Notes: generated by a model not told the origin, from the sequence alone. 64,000 bases of DNA from an uncultured SAR116 cluster alpha proteobacterium (GCA_902616615.1 CACMTN010000002.1:1-64000); one strand, 5' to 3'; numbered from the stretch's first letter, positions 1-9,587 are shown. Program-made: numbers and translations.

Positions 1-1
1 A

Positions 2-733
2 GAAAATAACGTTTGGTCGTTAGGTTTTTCCCCAGAGGAACAAGTAGAAAGTGTAATTTCATGTGCTCTAATTCATGGTTATAAAAGGTTTGGAATTATT
101 GCGCCAGATAATTTATATGGAAAAATTATTACAAAACAAACGATAGATTTAATATCTGCAGATCAAAAAAGCTCATATGATTTGATTTTTCTTTCCAATA
201 AAGATCTTAATGATAAAAATAGTCTTTATACTTATTTAAGGAAATTTTTAGAATATTCAGAATTGCAAGATACACATACAAAATTTGACACAATTCTTTT
301 AGGAGGAAGGAAAGAATTTATACTTGAGATAGCACCATTATTAGCTTTTTTTAATGTAGACTCTAAATATGTAAAAATTTTAGGGACTGAAATTTTTAAC
401 AACAGAGAAATTAAAAATGAACCATCATTAGAACAATCTTGGTTTCCAATAATATCAAGTAAAAATAGTGAAAAATTTAGATTACTCTGGAAGGATGTAT
501 GGGGAGGAAATAATAATTACTTCTCTGATGCAGGTTTTGATGCAGGTTTAATTAGTATAGATTATGTAAAGGAATTAAGAAATACCCTAAATTTTTTAAA
601 TAATGTTGAGGGTCCAGTTACAGGATTAATTTTTGAAAATAATGGATACATTAAAAAACCAATTCAAGTCATGCAAATTGAAGATCTAGGAACATTAACC
701 AGTATTCAAAGATGTAGTACATCTAGGGACTAA
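2..733 (+). CDS. Penicillin-binding protein activator (LpoA-like), 3' end only
   Basis: The reading frame is open from the window edge, so only the C-terminal 243 residues are present and the true start lies upstream. The fold resembles the periplasmic type I binding-protein domain of the alphaproteobacterial penicillin-binding protein activator family: the visible start reads NVWSLGFSPEEQVES, then a strand GFGIIAPDN-like (here RFGIIAPDNLYG), then alternating strands and helices. Family members are outer-membrane lipoproteins thought to stimulate peptidoglycan synthases; the lipoprotein signal would be outside the window. The gene converges on hemW and the two coding regions overlap by 11 bp at their ends. 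Assignment to the family is by pattern recognition only. Confidence 0.7.
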   Translation, partial: ENNVWSLGFSPEEQVESVISCALIHGYKRFGIIAPDNLYGKIITKQTIDLISADQKSSYDLIFLSNKDLNDKNSLYTYLRKFLEYSELQDTHTKFDTILLGGRKEFILEIAPLLAFFNVDSKYVKILGTEIFNNREIKNEPSLEQSWFPIISSKNSEKFRLLWKDVWGGNNNYFSDAGFDAGLISIDYVKELRNTLNFLNNVEGPVTGLIFENNGYIKKPIQVMQIEDLGTLTSIQRCSTSRD

Positions 734-1895
734 TCAAAAAGTTTATAATACTATTTAATTTTATCATATGTCTCTTATTTACTTTCAATCTATCGTTAAC
801 TAATGTTATTAAATTTTTTCTTTTCAATTTCTCTAAAGAATTGTTATCAATTATAGATTTATTTCGCAGTTTGGTAATTTCCACACCATCACTTAATCTC
901 AATCCCATAGTTAATGTATCTATATCTGAAACATGATCATTTAGTTTTGTTATTTTTTCATATTTTGATCCAAACAAATTTTTTGATAACCAAGTTTTAG
1001 GATTTTTGTAATTTTGATATTCAATACGATTTTTATTTCTATTTGATGACCATAATCTACCATAAGCACCTGGACCAATGCCAATCCAATTTTCAGAATT
1101 CCAGTAGTTTAAATTATGTTTGCATTTAAAATTATTTTTGGCGTAATTGGATACTTCATATCTGGTAAAGTTAAATCCATTAAGAATTTTATTAGAGGCA
1201 TCATAAAATTCAGCAGCCAAATCGTCATCTATGATTTTAATAAGACCATTCTGGTAATCTTTAAAAAATTTTGTACCCTCTTCAATTGTTAGTTGGTATA
1301 AAGAAATATGTTGTAATTTATTTGAATTCAGAAAAGTCTCTAACTCTTTCGTCCAGTCCATTAGCTTTTGACCATGAAATGCATAAATTAAATCTACCGA
1401 TATGTTATCAAAAATATTTGAGGCAGCTTTCAAAGTTATTTCAACATCCCTAATATTGTGCAATCTACCTAAAAATTTTAAATATTCATCATTTAGAGAT
1501 TGTACCCCAATTGATAATCTGTTTATTCCTATTTGTTTAAATTTAAAAAATTTTTTATCATCATATGATGTTGGGTTTGCTTCAAGAGTTATTTCGATAT
1601 TTTCGTCAAAACCATAAATATTGCTAGATATATCAATTATATTTTCGGCTATCCTAGTTGGCATTAATGAAGGTGTGCCACCGCCAAAAAAAATTGAACT
1701 GAGGTTTTTATGTCTTACATCCTTATTAATAAGCTCCTCTTTCATAGCATACAATTGATTTTTATAAGATTTTATCCAATTATCTACATCAATTGTTTCA
1801 TTTACATGAGAATTAAAATCACAATATGGACATTTAGACTCACAATAGGGCCAATGAACATAAAGGCTTAGTGAATTTTCAAAATATTTACTCAA
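723..1895 (-). CDS. hemW: Radical SAM heme chaperone HemW
   Basis: This 390-residue protein belongs to the HemN/HemW radical SAM family. The 4Fe-4S/SAM motif is C18-x3-C22-x2-C25 followed by Asp-Phe rather than a fourth cysteine, which fits HemW (heme insertion chaperone) better than true coproporphyrinogen dehydrogenase HemN. A GGGTPSLM SAM-binding loop lies near residue 71. The start is TTG at 1895, inside a TTGA overlap with the rdgB stop, so translation is probably coupled to rdgB; no in-frame ATG lies before the cysteine motif. It is the last gene of the leftward rph-rdgB-hemW run, a common alphaproteobacterial order. Confidence 0.92.
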   Translation of the reverse strand: MSKYFENSLSLYVHWPYCESKCPYCDFNSHVNETIDVDNWIKSYKNQLYAMKEELINKDVRHKNLSSIFFGGGTPSLMPTRIAENIIDISSNIYGFDENIEITLEANPTSYDDKKFFKFKQIGINRLSIGVQSLNDEYLKFLGRLHNIRDVEITLKAASNIFDNISVDLIYAFHGQKLMDWTKELETFLNSNKLQHISLYQLTIEEGTKFFKDYQNGLIKIIDDDLAAEFYDASNKILNGFNFTRYEVSNYAKNNFKCKHNLNYWNSENWIGIGPGAYGRLWSSNRNKNRIEYQNYKNPKTWLSKNLFGSKYEKITKLNDHVSDIDTLTMGLRLSDGVEITKLRNKSIIDNNSLEKLKRKNLITLVNDRLKVNKRHMIKLNSIINFLISP

Positions 1896-2509
1896 GTTTT
1901 TAAACTAGGAAAACATATATCAATTAATTTTCTAAAAGCTAAAGCTCTGTGACTAATACTATGTTTAAATTTTGGGACCATTTCACCAAAAGTTTTGTCA
2001 TGTTCCAAGGGCTTAAAAATAGGATCGTAACCAAAACCATAATTCCCTTTTGGTGGCCACGAAAATTTTCCATAAATTTTTCCGGATACTGTTACATGAC
2101 TTCCATCAGGCCAGCATAAAGATAAAGCACAAACAAAAAAACAATTATAATTTGGTTCTTTTATTTTTTTTATAGAGTTATTAATTTTACACATTGCCAA
2201 TTTAAAGTTTTTGTTCGCTCCTGCCCATCGAGCTGAATAAATACCTGGTTGATTTTGAAGATCTGAAAAACAAATTCCGCTATCATCTGACAAACTAGGA
2301 ATTCCAACTGTTGTTGAAACATATGACGACTTTATTAATGCATTTTCTTCGAAAGATGAACCATTTTCAATTGGTTCATCTAAATCAAAGTCACCTGCAG
2401 ACAAAACATCAATTTCCAAAGGTTCTAATAAATTTCTTATTTCTTTTATTTTACCTTTGTTATGACTAGCAATAACAATTTTTTTATCTTTAAATATTTT
2501 ATTTTTCAT
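1892..2509 (-). CDS. rdgB: XTP/dITP pyrophosphatase (RdgB/HAM1 family)
   Basis: The 205-residue protein is a house-cleaning nucleotidase that hydrolyses dITP, XTP and related non-canonical purine triphosphates to monophosphates, keeping them out of DNA and RNA. Signature elements are the N-terminal SHNKGK nucleotide-binding loop (residues 15-20), LSDDSGI at 73-79 with the catalytic aspartates, and GFGYDPIF at 158-165. Length is normal for the family. It starts with ATG 4 bp after the rph stop and overlaps hemW by 4 bp, so all three genes are likely one transcript. Confidence 0.95.
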   Translation of the reverse strand: MKNKIFKDKKIVIASHNKGKIKEIRNLLEPLEIDVLSAGDFDLDEPIENGSSFEENALIKSSYVSTTVGIPSLSDDSGICFSDLQNQPGIYSARWAGANKNFKLAMCKINNSIKKIKEPNYNCFFVCALSLCWPDGSHVTVSGKIYGKFSWPPKGNYGFGYDPIFKPLEHDKTFGEMVPKFKHSISHRALAFRKLIDICFPSLKT

Positions 2510-2513
2510 AACT

Positions 2514-3239
2514 TTAATCGAGACCTAGAGCTTCTCTCTGAATTTTAAAAATAGATTTGGTTCCTATTTCAGCGAGATCTAAAAGTTTATTAAATTGTTC
2601 TTTATTGAAAGGTCTTTCTTCAGCAGTAGTTTGAATTTCTACTATTCCGTTATTTAATGTCATTACAAAATTACCATCAGTTTCAGCATTAGAATCTTCT
2701 TTATAGTCTAGGTCTACCATTTCTTGATTATCACATATACCACACGATATGGCAGCAACTTGATCAGTAATAGGATTTTCAGTTAATTTACCTGATTGAA
2801 GTAAAAAACTGATCGCTTGATAAAGAGCAACCCAGGCGCCAGTAATTGATGCTGTTCTCGTTCCTCCATCAGCTTGAATTACATCGCAATCTATTTTTAT
2901 CTGACATTCTGATAATTTCTTTAAGTCAACAACTGATCTCAGTGATCTTCCAATTAATCTTTGAATTTCTTGTGTCCGCCCTGAGGGTTTTCCTTTTGTT
3001 ACTTCCCTATCCATTCTAGAATGTGTTGATCTTGGTAGCATACCATATTCAGCTGTAATCCAACCTTTACCGGAATTTCTCAACCATAATGGCAATTTGT
3101 TATCAACGGAAGCAGTACATAAAACATGAGTGTTTCCAAACCTAGCAATGCATGACCCTTCAGCGTATGGTGAAATATTAGCTTCAAGTTCTATGTTTCT
3201 TAATTCGTTGAAATTTCTATTTGATATTCTTTTATACAT
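2514..3239 (-). CDS. rph: Ribonuclease PH
   Basis: This 241-residue phosphorolytic 3' exoribonuclease trims tRNA precursors. The RNase PH core is visible: RLIGRSLR in the middle, then [20 protein letters not shown], which carries the phosphate-binding and catalytic region. The C-terminal part is complete, with no truncation of the kind found in E. coli K-12. It is the first gene of the leftward rph-rdgB-hemW group and is divergent from grpE across 112 bp. In most Alphaproteobacteria hrcA lies in this divergent position; here it is missing. Confidence 0.95.
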   Translation of the reverse strand: MYKRISNRNFNELRNIELEANISPYAEGSCIARFGNTHVLCTASVDNKLPLWLRNSGKGWITAEYGMLPRSTHSRMDREVTKGKPSGRTQEIQRLIGRSLRSVVDLKKLSECQIKIDCDVIQADGGTRTASITGAWVALYQAISFLLQSGKLTENPITDQVAAISCGICDNQEMVDLDYKEDSNAETDGNFVMTLNNGIVEIQTTAEERPFNKEQFNKLLDLAEIGTKSIFKIQREALGLD

Positions 3240-3289
3240 TAAATCTTTACTTAGTTTAAGTTCACCATTGACTTTTATAATTTTTTAGT

Positions 3290-3319
3290 TCTTGTAAATC
3301 AACATAATATTTATTATTT
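3290..3319 (+). promoter_or_regulatory. Possible RpoH-type promoter for grpE (weak)
   Basis: The 10-mer TCTTGTAAAT at 3290-3299 is identical to the -35 side of the dnaK promoter at 4021-4030. At the matching downstream distance the sequence is TATTATTT, a poor match to the CCCATAT-type -10 element. The shared 10-mer supports common heat-shock control, but the -10 is not convincing. No CIRCE inverted repeat was found in the gap. Confidence 0.35.
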
Positions 3320-3351
3320 GATTATTATAAAAATATGTCTGGAGAACTAAA

Positions 3352-3996
3352 TTGTCTAAAAAAAAGTCAACGTCAAATATAGATAAAAACGATAAAAATT
3401 CTTCTAAAAAAGAAGAAGTTCAAACTGATGTTGAGTCAGAAAATGGAACATTAAATACTTCTGAAGTTGAAATTGAAGAAACTTCAATTGAAGACTTAGT
3501 TCAAAACCAGAAGAAAGAGATTAACGATCTTAAAGATCAATTATTAAGGAGCTTAGCTGAAGCTGAAAATCTTAGAAAAAGAACTATCAAGGAAGTAGCA
3601 GACGCTAAAAAGTACAGTCATATTTCATTTGTCAGAGATTTAGTCTCTTCAGTTGACAATTTGCAAAGAGCTTTAGAAGCAGTACCTACAGACAATTCAA
3701 AGCTTTCTGAACCAATAAAAAATTTAATCCTTGGTTTGGAAATCGTAGAAAAGGAAATATTAAACACTTTTGAAAAACACAACTTAAAACAGATATCTCC
3801 GTTAGGTGAAAAATTCGACTATAATCTTCATCAAGCAATGTTTGAAGTTCCTACAAATAAAAAGGATCCTGGTTATGTTGTAGAAGTATCACAAAAAGGT
3901 TACCTTTTACATGATAGATTAGTAAGACCCGCTATGGTAGGTATTTCAAAAAAGCTAGAAGATGACTCTCTGGAAAATAATAGTACAAAATCTTAA
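3352..3996 (+). CDS. grpE: Nucleotide exchange factor GrpE
   Basis: GrpE (214 residues) is the co-chaperone that releases ADP from DnaK. It has a charged, low-complexity N-terminus (about 1-45), a long coiled-coil segment (about 50-90, containing QLLRSLAEAENLRKRT), and the C-terminal beta domain with the family signature around GYLLHDRLVRPAMVGIS near the end. The start is TTG at 3352 with a good Shine-Dalgarno GGAGAA at 3341-3346. It is followed by dnaK after a 116-bp gap that carries its own promoter, so grpE and dnaK can be transcribed separately. Confidence 0.95.
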   Translation: MSKKKSTSNIDKNDKNSSKKEEVQTDVESENGTLNTSEVEIEETSIEDLVQNQKKEINDLKDQLLRSLAEAENLRKRTIKEVADAKKYSHISFVRDLVSSVDNLQRALEAVPTDNSKLSEPIKNLILGLEIVEKEILNTFEKHNLKQISPLGEKFDYNLHQAMFEVPTNKKDPGYVVEVSQKGYLLHDRLVRPAMVGISKKLEDDSLENNSTKS

Positions 3997-4016
3997 AAAT
4001 AAATTAATTTTTATTT
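3997..4016 (+). terminator. Possible weak AT-only terminator after grpE
   Basis: Directly after the grpE stop an AAATAAA arm (3997-4003), a 6-nt loop and a TTTATTT arm (4010-4016) form a 7-bp stem with no G or C. It lies just upstream of the dnaK promoter, a sensible position for separating the two transcripts. Stability would be low, and in such AT-rich DNA chance is a real alternative. Confidence 0.25.
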
Positions 4017-4021
4017 ATAAT

Positions 4022-4050
4022 CTTGTAAATTCAATAACTTAACCCATATT
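4022..4050 (+). promoter_or_regulatory. Sigma-32 (RpoH)-type heat-shock promoter of dnaK
   Basis: CTTG at 4022-4025 is followed after 17 nt by CCCATATT at 4043-4050. This matches the heat-shock sigma factor consensus (CTTGAA, a 13-16 nt spacer, then CCCCATnT) closely and stands out because C runs are rare in this AT-rich DNA. It lies about 60 bp before the dnaK start, leaving an ordinary leader with a GGGAG ribosome-binding site at 4101-4105. Confidence 0.72.
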
Positions 4051-4112
4051 AAATCTGACAATACATTTTATATATATTTTGATCTTATAATTCGTAAATA
4101 GGGAGTTTATTA

Positions 4113-6032
4113 ATGGCTAAAGTTATAGGTATTGATTTAGGTACAACTAATTCATGTGTGTCTGTCATGGATGGTAAAACACCCAAAATAATTGAAAATA
4201 GTGAAGGGGCTAGAACAACACCATCTATGGTAGGAATTACAGACGATGAAAGGTTAGTCGGACAGCCTGCGAAAAGGCAAGCAGTTACCAACCCTGAAAA
4301 CACTCTGTTTGCAATTAAAAGGTTGATAGGAAGAAGACATGATGATGAATATTCGAAAAAGTTTTCTGAATTGGTACCATACAAGATTATATCAGCGAAA
4401 AATGGTGACGCTTGGGTTCAGGCTAATAATCAAGACTATGCACCATCTGAAGTTTCAAGTTTTATCTTAAGAAAACTTAAAGAAGATGCTGAGTCATTTC
4501 TAGGTGAAAAAGTCGACAAAGCAGTTATTACTGTTCCTGCTTATTTTAATGATGCACAGAGGCAAGCTACCAAAGATGCAGGCAAAATTGCGGGATTAGA
4601 AGTTCTTAGAATTATAAATGAGCCAACTGCAGCTGCCCTCGCTTATGGTCTAGACAAAAAAGAAAGTGGAACAATTGCTGTCTATGATTTAGGTGGAGGT
4701 ACATTTGATGTTTCAATTTTAGAAGTTGGTGATGGTGTGTTTGAAGTAAAGTCTACAAACGGAGACACATTTCTAGGGGGAGAAGATTTTGACCAAAGAA
4801 TTATAGACTATATTGCAGATCAATTTAAAAAAGAGAATGGAATTGACCTTAGGTCAGACAAATTAGCGCTACAAAGAATGAAAGAGGCAGCTGAAAAAGC
4901 TAAAATTGAGCTTTCCAGTTCAGTTCAAACTGATATTAACCTGCCATTTGTAACAGCAGATGCTAGTGGTCCAAAGCATCTTAATGTCAAATTAACCAGA
5001 TCACAATTTGAAGGTATTGTAGATGATCTCATAACTAAAAGCATAGAGCCATGTAAAGCCGCATTAAAAGATGCTGGAGTTAGTGCTAGTGATATTGATG
5101 AAGTCATTCTTGTTGGTGGAATGACGCGAATGCCTAAAATTATAGAAGCAGTAACTTCATTTTTCAAAACAGAGCCACATAGAGGAGTAAATCCAGATGA
5201 AGTTGTAGCCTCAGGTGCAGCTATTCAAGGCGGAGTTTTGATGGGTGACGTCAAAGATGTGCTTCTATTAGATGTTACACCATTGTCTCTAGGAATTGAG
5301 ACTTTAGGCGGAGTTTTCACAAGACTAATTGACAGAAATACAACTATTCCATCAAAAAAATCTCAAATATTTTCAACTGCAGAAGATAACCAATCTGCCG
5401 TTACTATCAGAGTTTCTCAAGGTGAAAGAGAGTTGGCCTCAGATAATAAGTCCTTAGGTGAATTTAATCTGGAGGGAATTGCACCCGCTCCTAGAGGAGT
5501 ACCTCAAATAGAAGTTACATTTGATATTGATGCTAACGGAATAGTTAATGTAAGTGCTCAAGATAAAGCAACTGGAAAAGCTCATAATATTACTATTCAA
5601 GCTTCAGGTGGACTTGATGATAATGAAATTGAAAGAATGGTAAAAGAAGCAGAAGATAATGCTGAAGCTGATAAAGAAAAGAGAGAGGCAATCGATACTA
5701 GAAACCAAGCAGAATCTATGATACATGGTGCCGAAAAATCATTATCCGATCTAGGTGATAAAGCTGAGGAAACTGCAAAAAAAGATGTAGAACAAGCTAT
5801 TTCTGAACTTAAAACTGCTCTTGAAGGTGATGATGTTTCCATCATAAAGGAAAAAACTACAAATTTATCATCTGTGATGATGAAGATGGGTGAGGCTGCT
5901 TACAAAGCTAATGAAGCTAACAACCCCGAAAATGCTGAGGCAGCTGAAAATTCAGGTGAAAAAAAAGAAGATGTTGTAGATGCAGATTTTGAAGAAGTCA
6001 AAGATAATGATGAAAAAAAAGATGCTTCTTAA
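4113..6032 (+). CDS. dnaK: Molecular chaperone DnaK (Hsp70)
   Basis: DnaK (639 residues) is the ATP-driven Hsp70 chaperone working with DnaJ and GrpE. The nucleotide-binding domain opens with [13 protein letters not shown] (about 5-17), followed by [12 protein letters not shown] and [10 protein letters not shown]. The linker and substrate domain begin around [18 protein letters not shown]. The helical lid and an acidic tail rich in E, D and K follow, ending normally. The start is ATG with GGGAG at 4101-4105. The gene is followed by dnaJ after 30 bp, forming the standard dnaKJ operon, probably under the RpoH-type promoter upstream. Confidence 0.98.
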   Translation: MAKVIGIDLGTTNSCVSVMDGKTPKIIENSEGARTTPSMVGITDDERLVGQPAKRQAVTNPENTLFAIKRLIGRRHDDEYSKKFSELVPYKIISAKNGDAWVQANNQDYAPSEVSSFILRKLKEDAESFLGEKVDKAVITVPAYFNDAQRQATKDAGKIAGLEVLRIINEPTAAALAYGLDKKESGTIAVYDLGGGTFDVSILEVGDGVFEVKSTNGDTFLGGEDFDQRIIDYIADQFKKENGIDLRSDKLALQRMKEAAEKAKIELSSSVQTDINLPFVTADASGPKHLNVKLTRSQFEGIVDDLITKSIEPCKAALKDAGVSASDIDEVILVGGMTRMPKIIEAVTSFFKTEPHRGVNPDEVVASGAAIQGGVLMGDVKDVLLLDVTPLSLGIETLGGVFTRLIDRNTTIPSKKSQIFSTAEDNQSAVTIRVSQGERELASDNKSLGEFNLEGIAPAPRGVPQIEVTFDIDANGIVNVSAQDKATGKAHNITIQASGGLDDNEIERMVKEAEDNAEADKEKREAIDTRNQAESMIHGAEKSLSDLGDKAEETAKKDVEQAISELKTALEGDDVSIIKEKTTNLSSVMMKMGEAAYKANEANNPENAEAAENSGEKKEDVVDADFEEVKDNDEKKDAS

Positions 6033-6062
6033 ATGTGTATTAGATATATCTAAGTTGTAATT

Positions 6063-7160
6063 ATGGCACGCGACTATTACGATATACTTGGTTTATCTAA
6101 ATCTGCATCAGACAGTGAGATAAAATCTTCTTATCGTAAATTAGCCATGAAGTATCATCCTGACAGAAATCCCGGTGATAAAAAGGCAGAAGAAAAATTT
6201 AAAGAAATATCAGAATCATATGAAGTCTTGAAGGATCCTCAAAAAAAAGCTGCTTATGATCAGTATGGACACGCTGCTTTTTCTCAAGGTGGAGGACAAA
6301 GTTCTGGTGGATTTTCAGGTTTTGGAACTGGTGGATTTTCAGATATTTTTGAAGATATGTTTGGTATGGGGAGTGACACAAGACGAAGATCTGCGTCTAC
6401 CGGCTCTGATTTAAGATATGATTTATCAATTTCTTTGGAACAAGCATATTCTGGTGATCAAGTCGAAATATCATTAACAGTTCCTTCAAAATGTGAATCA
6501 TGTAATGGATCTGGAGCAAATAAGGGTTCAAAACCAAAACAGTGTATACAGTGTGGTGGTTATGGAAAAGTAAGGGCGCAACAAGGTTTTTTTACAATAG
6601 AAAGAACTTGTGCAGCTTGTTCCGGAGTTGGAGAAACTATTGGTGATCCGTGTAGGGCTTGTAAAGGTCAAGGGCGTGTTAACAAAAATAAAAAATTGTC
6701 AGTAAATGTACCGGCTGGTGTCGATAATGGAACACGTATTCGTCTTTCTGGAGAAGGTGAGGCTGGTTCCAGAGGATCAATTGCTGGTGACCTATATATA
6801 TTTATTGATATTAAAGATCATTCTTTTTTCCAAAGAGATGGAAAAGATACTTTCATTGAGGTGCCGGTTAATTTTATCGATGCAGTTTTAGGGAACGCTA
6901 TTCAGGTTCCTTGCATTGATGGATCAAAGGCAAAAATGAATTTAAGTGCAGGTACACAAAGCGGAACACGATTAAGAATGAAGGGAAAAGGCATGCCTGG
7001 ATTGCGTGGTGGAACAAGGGGTGATCAATATGTTCAAATAAATGTTGAAACACCAATTGGTCTTTCAAGAAAACAGGAAGAATTATTTCATAAAATTAAA
7101 GATTTAGGTTTAGAAAAAATTAGCCCCAAAACAAGTAGGTTTAAAAAATTAATTCAGTAA
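6063..7160 (+). CDS. dnaJ: Chaperone DnaJ (Hsp40)
   Basis: Type I DnaJ of 365 residues, which delivers substrates to DnaK and stimulates its ATPase. The J domain carries the H32-P33-D34 triad. A Gly/Phe-rich linker spans about 73-105. The zinc domain has four CxxCxGxG-type repeats, with cysteine pairs at 144/147, 161/164, 183/186 and 197/200; the second repeat reads CIQCGGYG. Two C-terminal substrate-binding beta domains follow. It lies 30 bp after dnaK in the same operon. Confidence 0.97.
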   Translation: MARDYYDILGLSKSASDSEIKSSYRKLAMKYHPDRNPGDKKAEEKFKEISESYEVLKDPQKKAAYDQYGHAAFSQGGGQSSGGFSGFGTGGFSDIFEDMFGMGSDTRRRSASTGSDLRYDLSISLEQAYSGDQVEISLTVPSKCESCNGSGANKGSKPKQCIQCGGYGKVRAQQGFFTIERTCAACSGVGETIGDPCRACKGQGRVNKNKKLSVNVPAGVDNGTRIRLSGEGEAGSRGSIAGDLYIFIDIKDHSFFQRDGKDTFIEVPVNFIDAVLGNAIQVPCIDGSKAKMNLSAGTQSGTRLRMKGKGMPGLRGGTRGDQYVQINVETPIGLSRKQEELFHKIKDLGLEKISPKTSRFKKLIQ

Positions 7161-7207
7161 CATAAATTTAGTGTATACTTAATTACAAAACTTTAAAAGA
7201 GATTATA

Positions 7208-8020
7208 ATGAATAAAATATCTGTTTCCATTCCTGGCTGTAATGGGAGAATGGGCAAAACTCTTCTTAAACTTATACTGGAAAGCTCTAAATATGAAATA
7301 GCATCGGCTACATGTTTGCCAAATGAAGACGAAGTAGGTTTTGATATTGGTATATTTGCTGGTAAAGATAAAATGAATAGAGAAATCACAGCAGAACCCA
7401 TGTTATTGTTTCAAAATTCAGATGTCCTTATTGATTTTACAGTTCCAGAAGCAACAATGTTTCATGCTAAACAATGTTATGACAATAGTATGTCAATAGT
7501 GATTGGTACTACTGGATTAAGTAAAACTCAAGAAAAAGAATTGCTGTCTTTTTCAAAAAAAATACCCGTTGTTTATTCTGCAAATTTTTCAATAGGTGTA
7601 ACTTTACTGTCCAAACTTGTATCAAATGCTACTAAAACATTAGGGCTCGATTGGGATATTGAAGTCTTAGAGATGCACCATAAACAAAAAGTAGACTCTC
7701 CTTCAGGTACTGCATTACTACTTGGAAAATCAGCAGCAGACGCAAGGCACCAAGAATTGTCAAATGTTAAATCTTCATTACGTGACGGATTAGTTGGAAA
7801 AAGAAAAGCGGATGAAATAGGCTTTGCAGTATTAAGAGGTGGTGATGTTGTGGGAGAGCATTCAGTATTTTTTTGTAACTCAGGAGAAAGAATAGAGTTG
7901 GCTCACAAAGCAACTGACAGATCAATTTTTGCTTATGGTGCTTTGCGAGCATCTTATTGGGCAGCAACTGCAAATCCAGGCTTGTATTCTCTGGCAGATG
8001 TATTGGAAAACGGTGGATAG
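7208..8020 (+). CDS. dapB: 4-hydroxy-tetrahydrodipicolinate reductase
   Basis: DapB (270 residues) catalyses the NAD(P)H-dependent reduction step of the diaminopimelate/lysine pathway, supplying lysine and the peptidoglycan cross-linking residue. The Rossmann loop is GCNGRMG at 10-16, IGTTGL lies at 99-104, and the catalytic H157-H158 with K161 is followed by DSPSGTAL. Length is typical. It follows dnaJ after 47 bp on the same strand, the usual alphaproteobacterial position, and may have its own weak promoter in that gap (a TATACT hexamer at 7174-7179). Confidence 0.96.
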   Translation: MNKISVSIPGCNGRMGKTLLKLILESSKYEIASATCLPNEDEVGFDIGIFAGKDKMNREITAEPMLLFQNSDVLIDFTVPEATMFHAKQCYDNSMSIVIGTTGLSKTQEKELLSFSKKIPVVYSANFSIGVTLLSKLVSNATKTLGLDWDIEVLEMHHKQKVDSPSGTALLLGKSAADARHQELSNVKSSLRDGLVGKRKADEIGFAVLRGGDVVGEHSVFFCNSGERIELAHKATDRSIFAYGALRASYWAATANPGLYSLADVLENGG

Positions 8021-8026
8021 ATTTAA

Positions 8027-8551
8027 TTAGTTTAATATTTGGTTTATTTCTTTAAAACAAGCATTAATATTAATTTTTCCGTTTAATATAGTTGGTCTTG
8101 TTTCTATATAACTTACTAGATAAACACCATTTTTTTTAAGAAAAAACACATCTATAAAACACTCTTTAAGATGATATTGGTAATTTTTTAATCTTCCTTC
8201 TTGTTTGATAAAGTTACTTTTCCCAAGTGATTTAATAATTTCTTCTTCGTTCCAATTTACAAACCTGTCTAAGTTAAAGTTATTAACATTTGGAACTTTA
8301 ATTTTTGTTTGTAAAGTTAGCTTTTGAACTTTTTCCTTTTTTTTAGGTAAATTTATTGGAGCCATTTCTTTATTATCTTTAGGTTTTTGATCATCAATTT
8401 CAGACTTCTTACCTTGCTTATTAGATAATTCTAAATTTGAAATTCTTTTAGTATTCTCAAGAAAAATGTTTTGGTGTTCAAAGGTGTGGCATGAGTTTAT
8501 AAAAAAAACTATACAAAAACAGAAGATAATTTTATTAAAATTAGTATTCAT
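8027..8551 (-). CDS. Small lipoprotein of unknown function
   Basis: A 174-residue protein with a short positively charged N-terminus, a hydrophobic segment and a lipobox-like FINSC (cysteine at residue 21), so it is probably an outer- or inner-membrane lipoprotein. Residues about 45-100 are a Lys/Glu-rich low-complexity linker. The C-terminal region (about 110-170) contains SLGKSNFIKQEGRLKNYQY followed by a CFIDVFF strand. This resembles small alphaproteobacterial lipoproteins with an OmlA/SmpA-like two-layer domain, but I cannot name a family. It converges on dapB (6-bp gap) and is divergent from the downstream kinase. Confidence 0.65.
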   Translation of the reverse strand: MNTNFNKIIFCFCIVFFINSCHTFEHQNIFLENTKRISNLELSNKQGKKSEIDDQKPKDNKEMAPINLPKKKEKVQKLTLQTKIKVPNVNNFNLDRFVNWNEEEIIKSLGKSNFIKQEGRLKNYQYHLKECFIDVFFLKKNGVYLVSYIETRPTILNGKININACFKEINQILN

Positions 8552-8612
8552 AAATGATATTCATAAATATTGTTTGTTAGGAAGTCTAATTAAAAATTTT
8601 TTTGAGGAAAAG

Positions 8613-9587
8613 ATGAAAGATTCTAAAGTCGAAATTTGTTTTATTGGAAATGCAATAATAGACATTTTATCTAAGATAAGCAATGAAACACTAAATAAGC
8701 TTAAAATACCTAAGGGCTCAATGCAGCTAGTAGATGAGGAAACTTCTGAAAAAATTATAAAATATATTAAAGATCCATCAATTATTTCTGGTGGAAGCGC
8801 AGCTAATACTGCTGTAGGATTTAAATCATTTGGAGGAACATGTTCTTTTATAGGACAAATTGGTAACGATAAATTTGGTGATCTGTTTTCAGAGGATCTC
8901 AACAATTCTGGTATCTTTTTTAAATCTAAAAATTTTCTGAGCACAGACAAAACCTCAAAAAGTATTATTTTAGTAACTCCTGATGCTGAGAGAAGCATGA
9001 ATACATTTTTAGGAGCCAGTGTTAGATTTAATATCAGTACTTTTGACGAAAGGTTTATTATTGATAGTAGCATGATTTATATTGAAGGATATTTATTCGA
9101 TCAACCTGAGGCTAAAGATGCAATATATCACTGCTGTAATTTAGCAAAATCTCAGGATAAAAAAGTTGCTTTAAGTTTATCAGATTTATTTTGTGTTGAT
9201 AGACACAGAACAGATTTTCTTAAATTAATTGACAAGTATGTTGACATTATTTTTGCAAATGAGGAAGAAATTAAAAGTTTGTATCAATCAGAATTGAAAG
9301 AATGCATAAATAACATAAAGAAAAATGTTGATTTTGGTGCTATTACCCTCGGTTCAAAAGGTTCCGTTGTGTTTGAAAATAAACTTGAATATTTTGTCGA
9401 TCCAATAGGCGTAGAAGAATTAGTTGACACAACAGGTGCAGGTGATCTATTTGCTTCTGGTTTCCTGTTTGGTTTTACAAATAAATATTCAATTCAAAAG
9501 TGTGGATATTTAGGAAATAAAGCAGCTTCAGAAATTATAAAACATATTGGGGCACGTCCAAAAATTTCTCTCAAATCAATATTGTAA
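8613..9587 (+). CDS. PfkB-family carbohydrate/adenosine kinase
   Basis: A ribokinase-fold sugar or nucleoside kinase of 324 residues. The N-terminal IGNAIIDILS and the GGSAANTA motif (60-67) bind substrate, and DTTGAGD at 272-278 provides the anion hole and catalytic Asp278. The N-terminal pattern is like alphaproteobacterial proteins annotated as adenosine kinase, but substrate cannot be settled from sequence. I chose ATG 8613 because it has GAGGA at 8604-8608 and matches where relatives begin; a longer in-frame start at 8466 would run antisense through the lipoprotein gene. It converges on the malic enzyme gene. Confidence 0.88.
   Translation: MKDSKVEICFIGNAIIDILSKISNETLNKLKIPKGSMQLVDEETSEKIIKYIKDPSIISGGSAANTAVGFKSFGGTCSFIGQIGNDKFGDLFSEDLNNSGIFFKSKNFLSTDKTSKSIILVTPDAERSMNTFLGASVRFNISTFDERFIIDSSMIYIEGYLFDQPEAKDAIYHCCNLAKSQDKKVALSLSDLFCVDRHRTDFLKLIDKYVDIIFANEEEIKSLYQSELKECINNIKKNVDFGAITLGSKGSVVFENKLEYFVDPIGVEELVDTTGAGDLFASGFLFGFTNKYSIQKCGYLGNKAASEIIKHIGARPKISLKSIL

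Noticed and set aside
3240-3351. CIRCE operator or hrcA remnant before grpE
   Set aside because: No TTAGCACTC/GAGTGCTAA-type repeat and no frame resembling HrcA.
8466-8612. Longer N-terminus for the PfkB-family kinase
   Set aside because: It would be antisense to the lipoprotein gene and ahead of the good ribosome-binding site at 8604-8608; relatives begin near the 8613 ATG.
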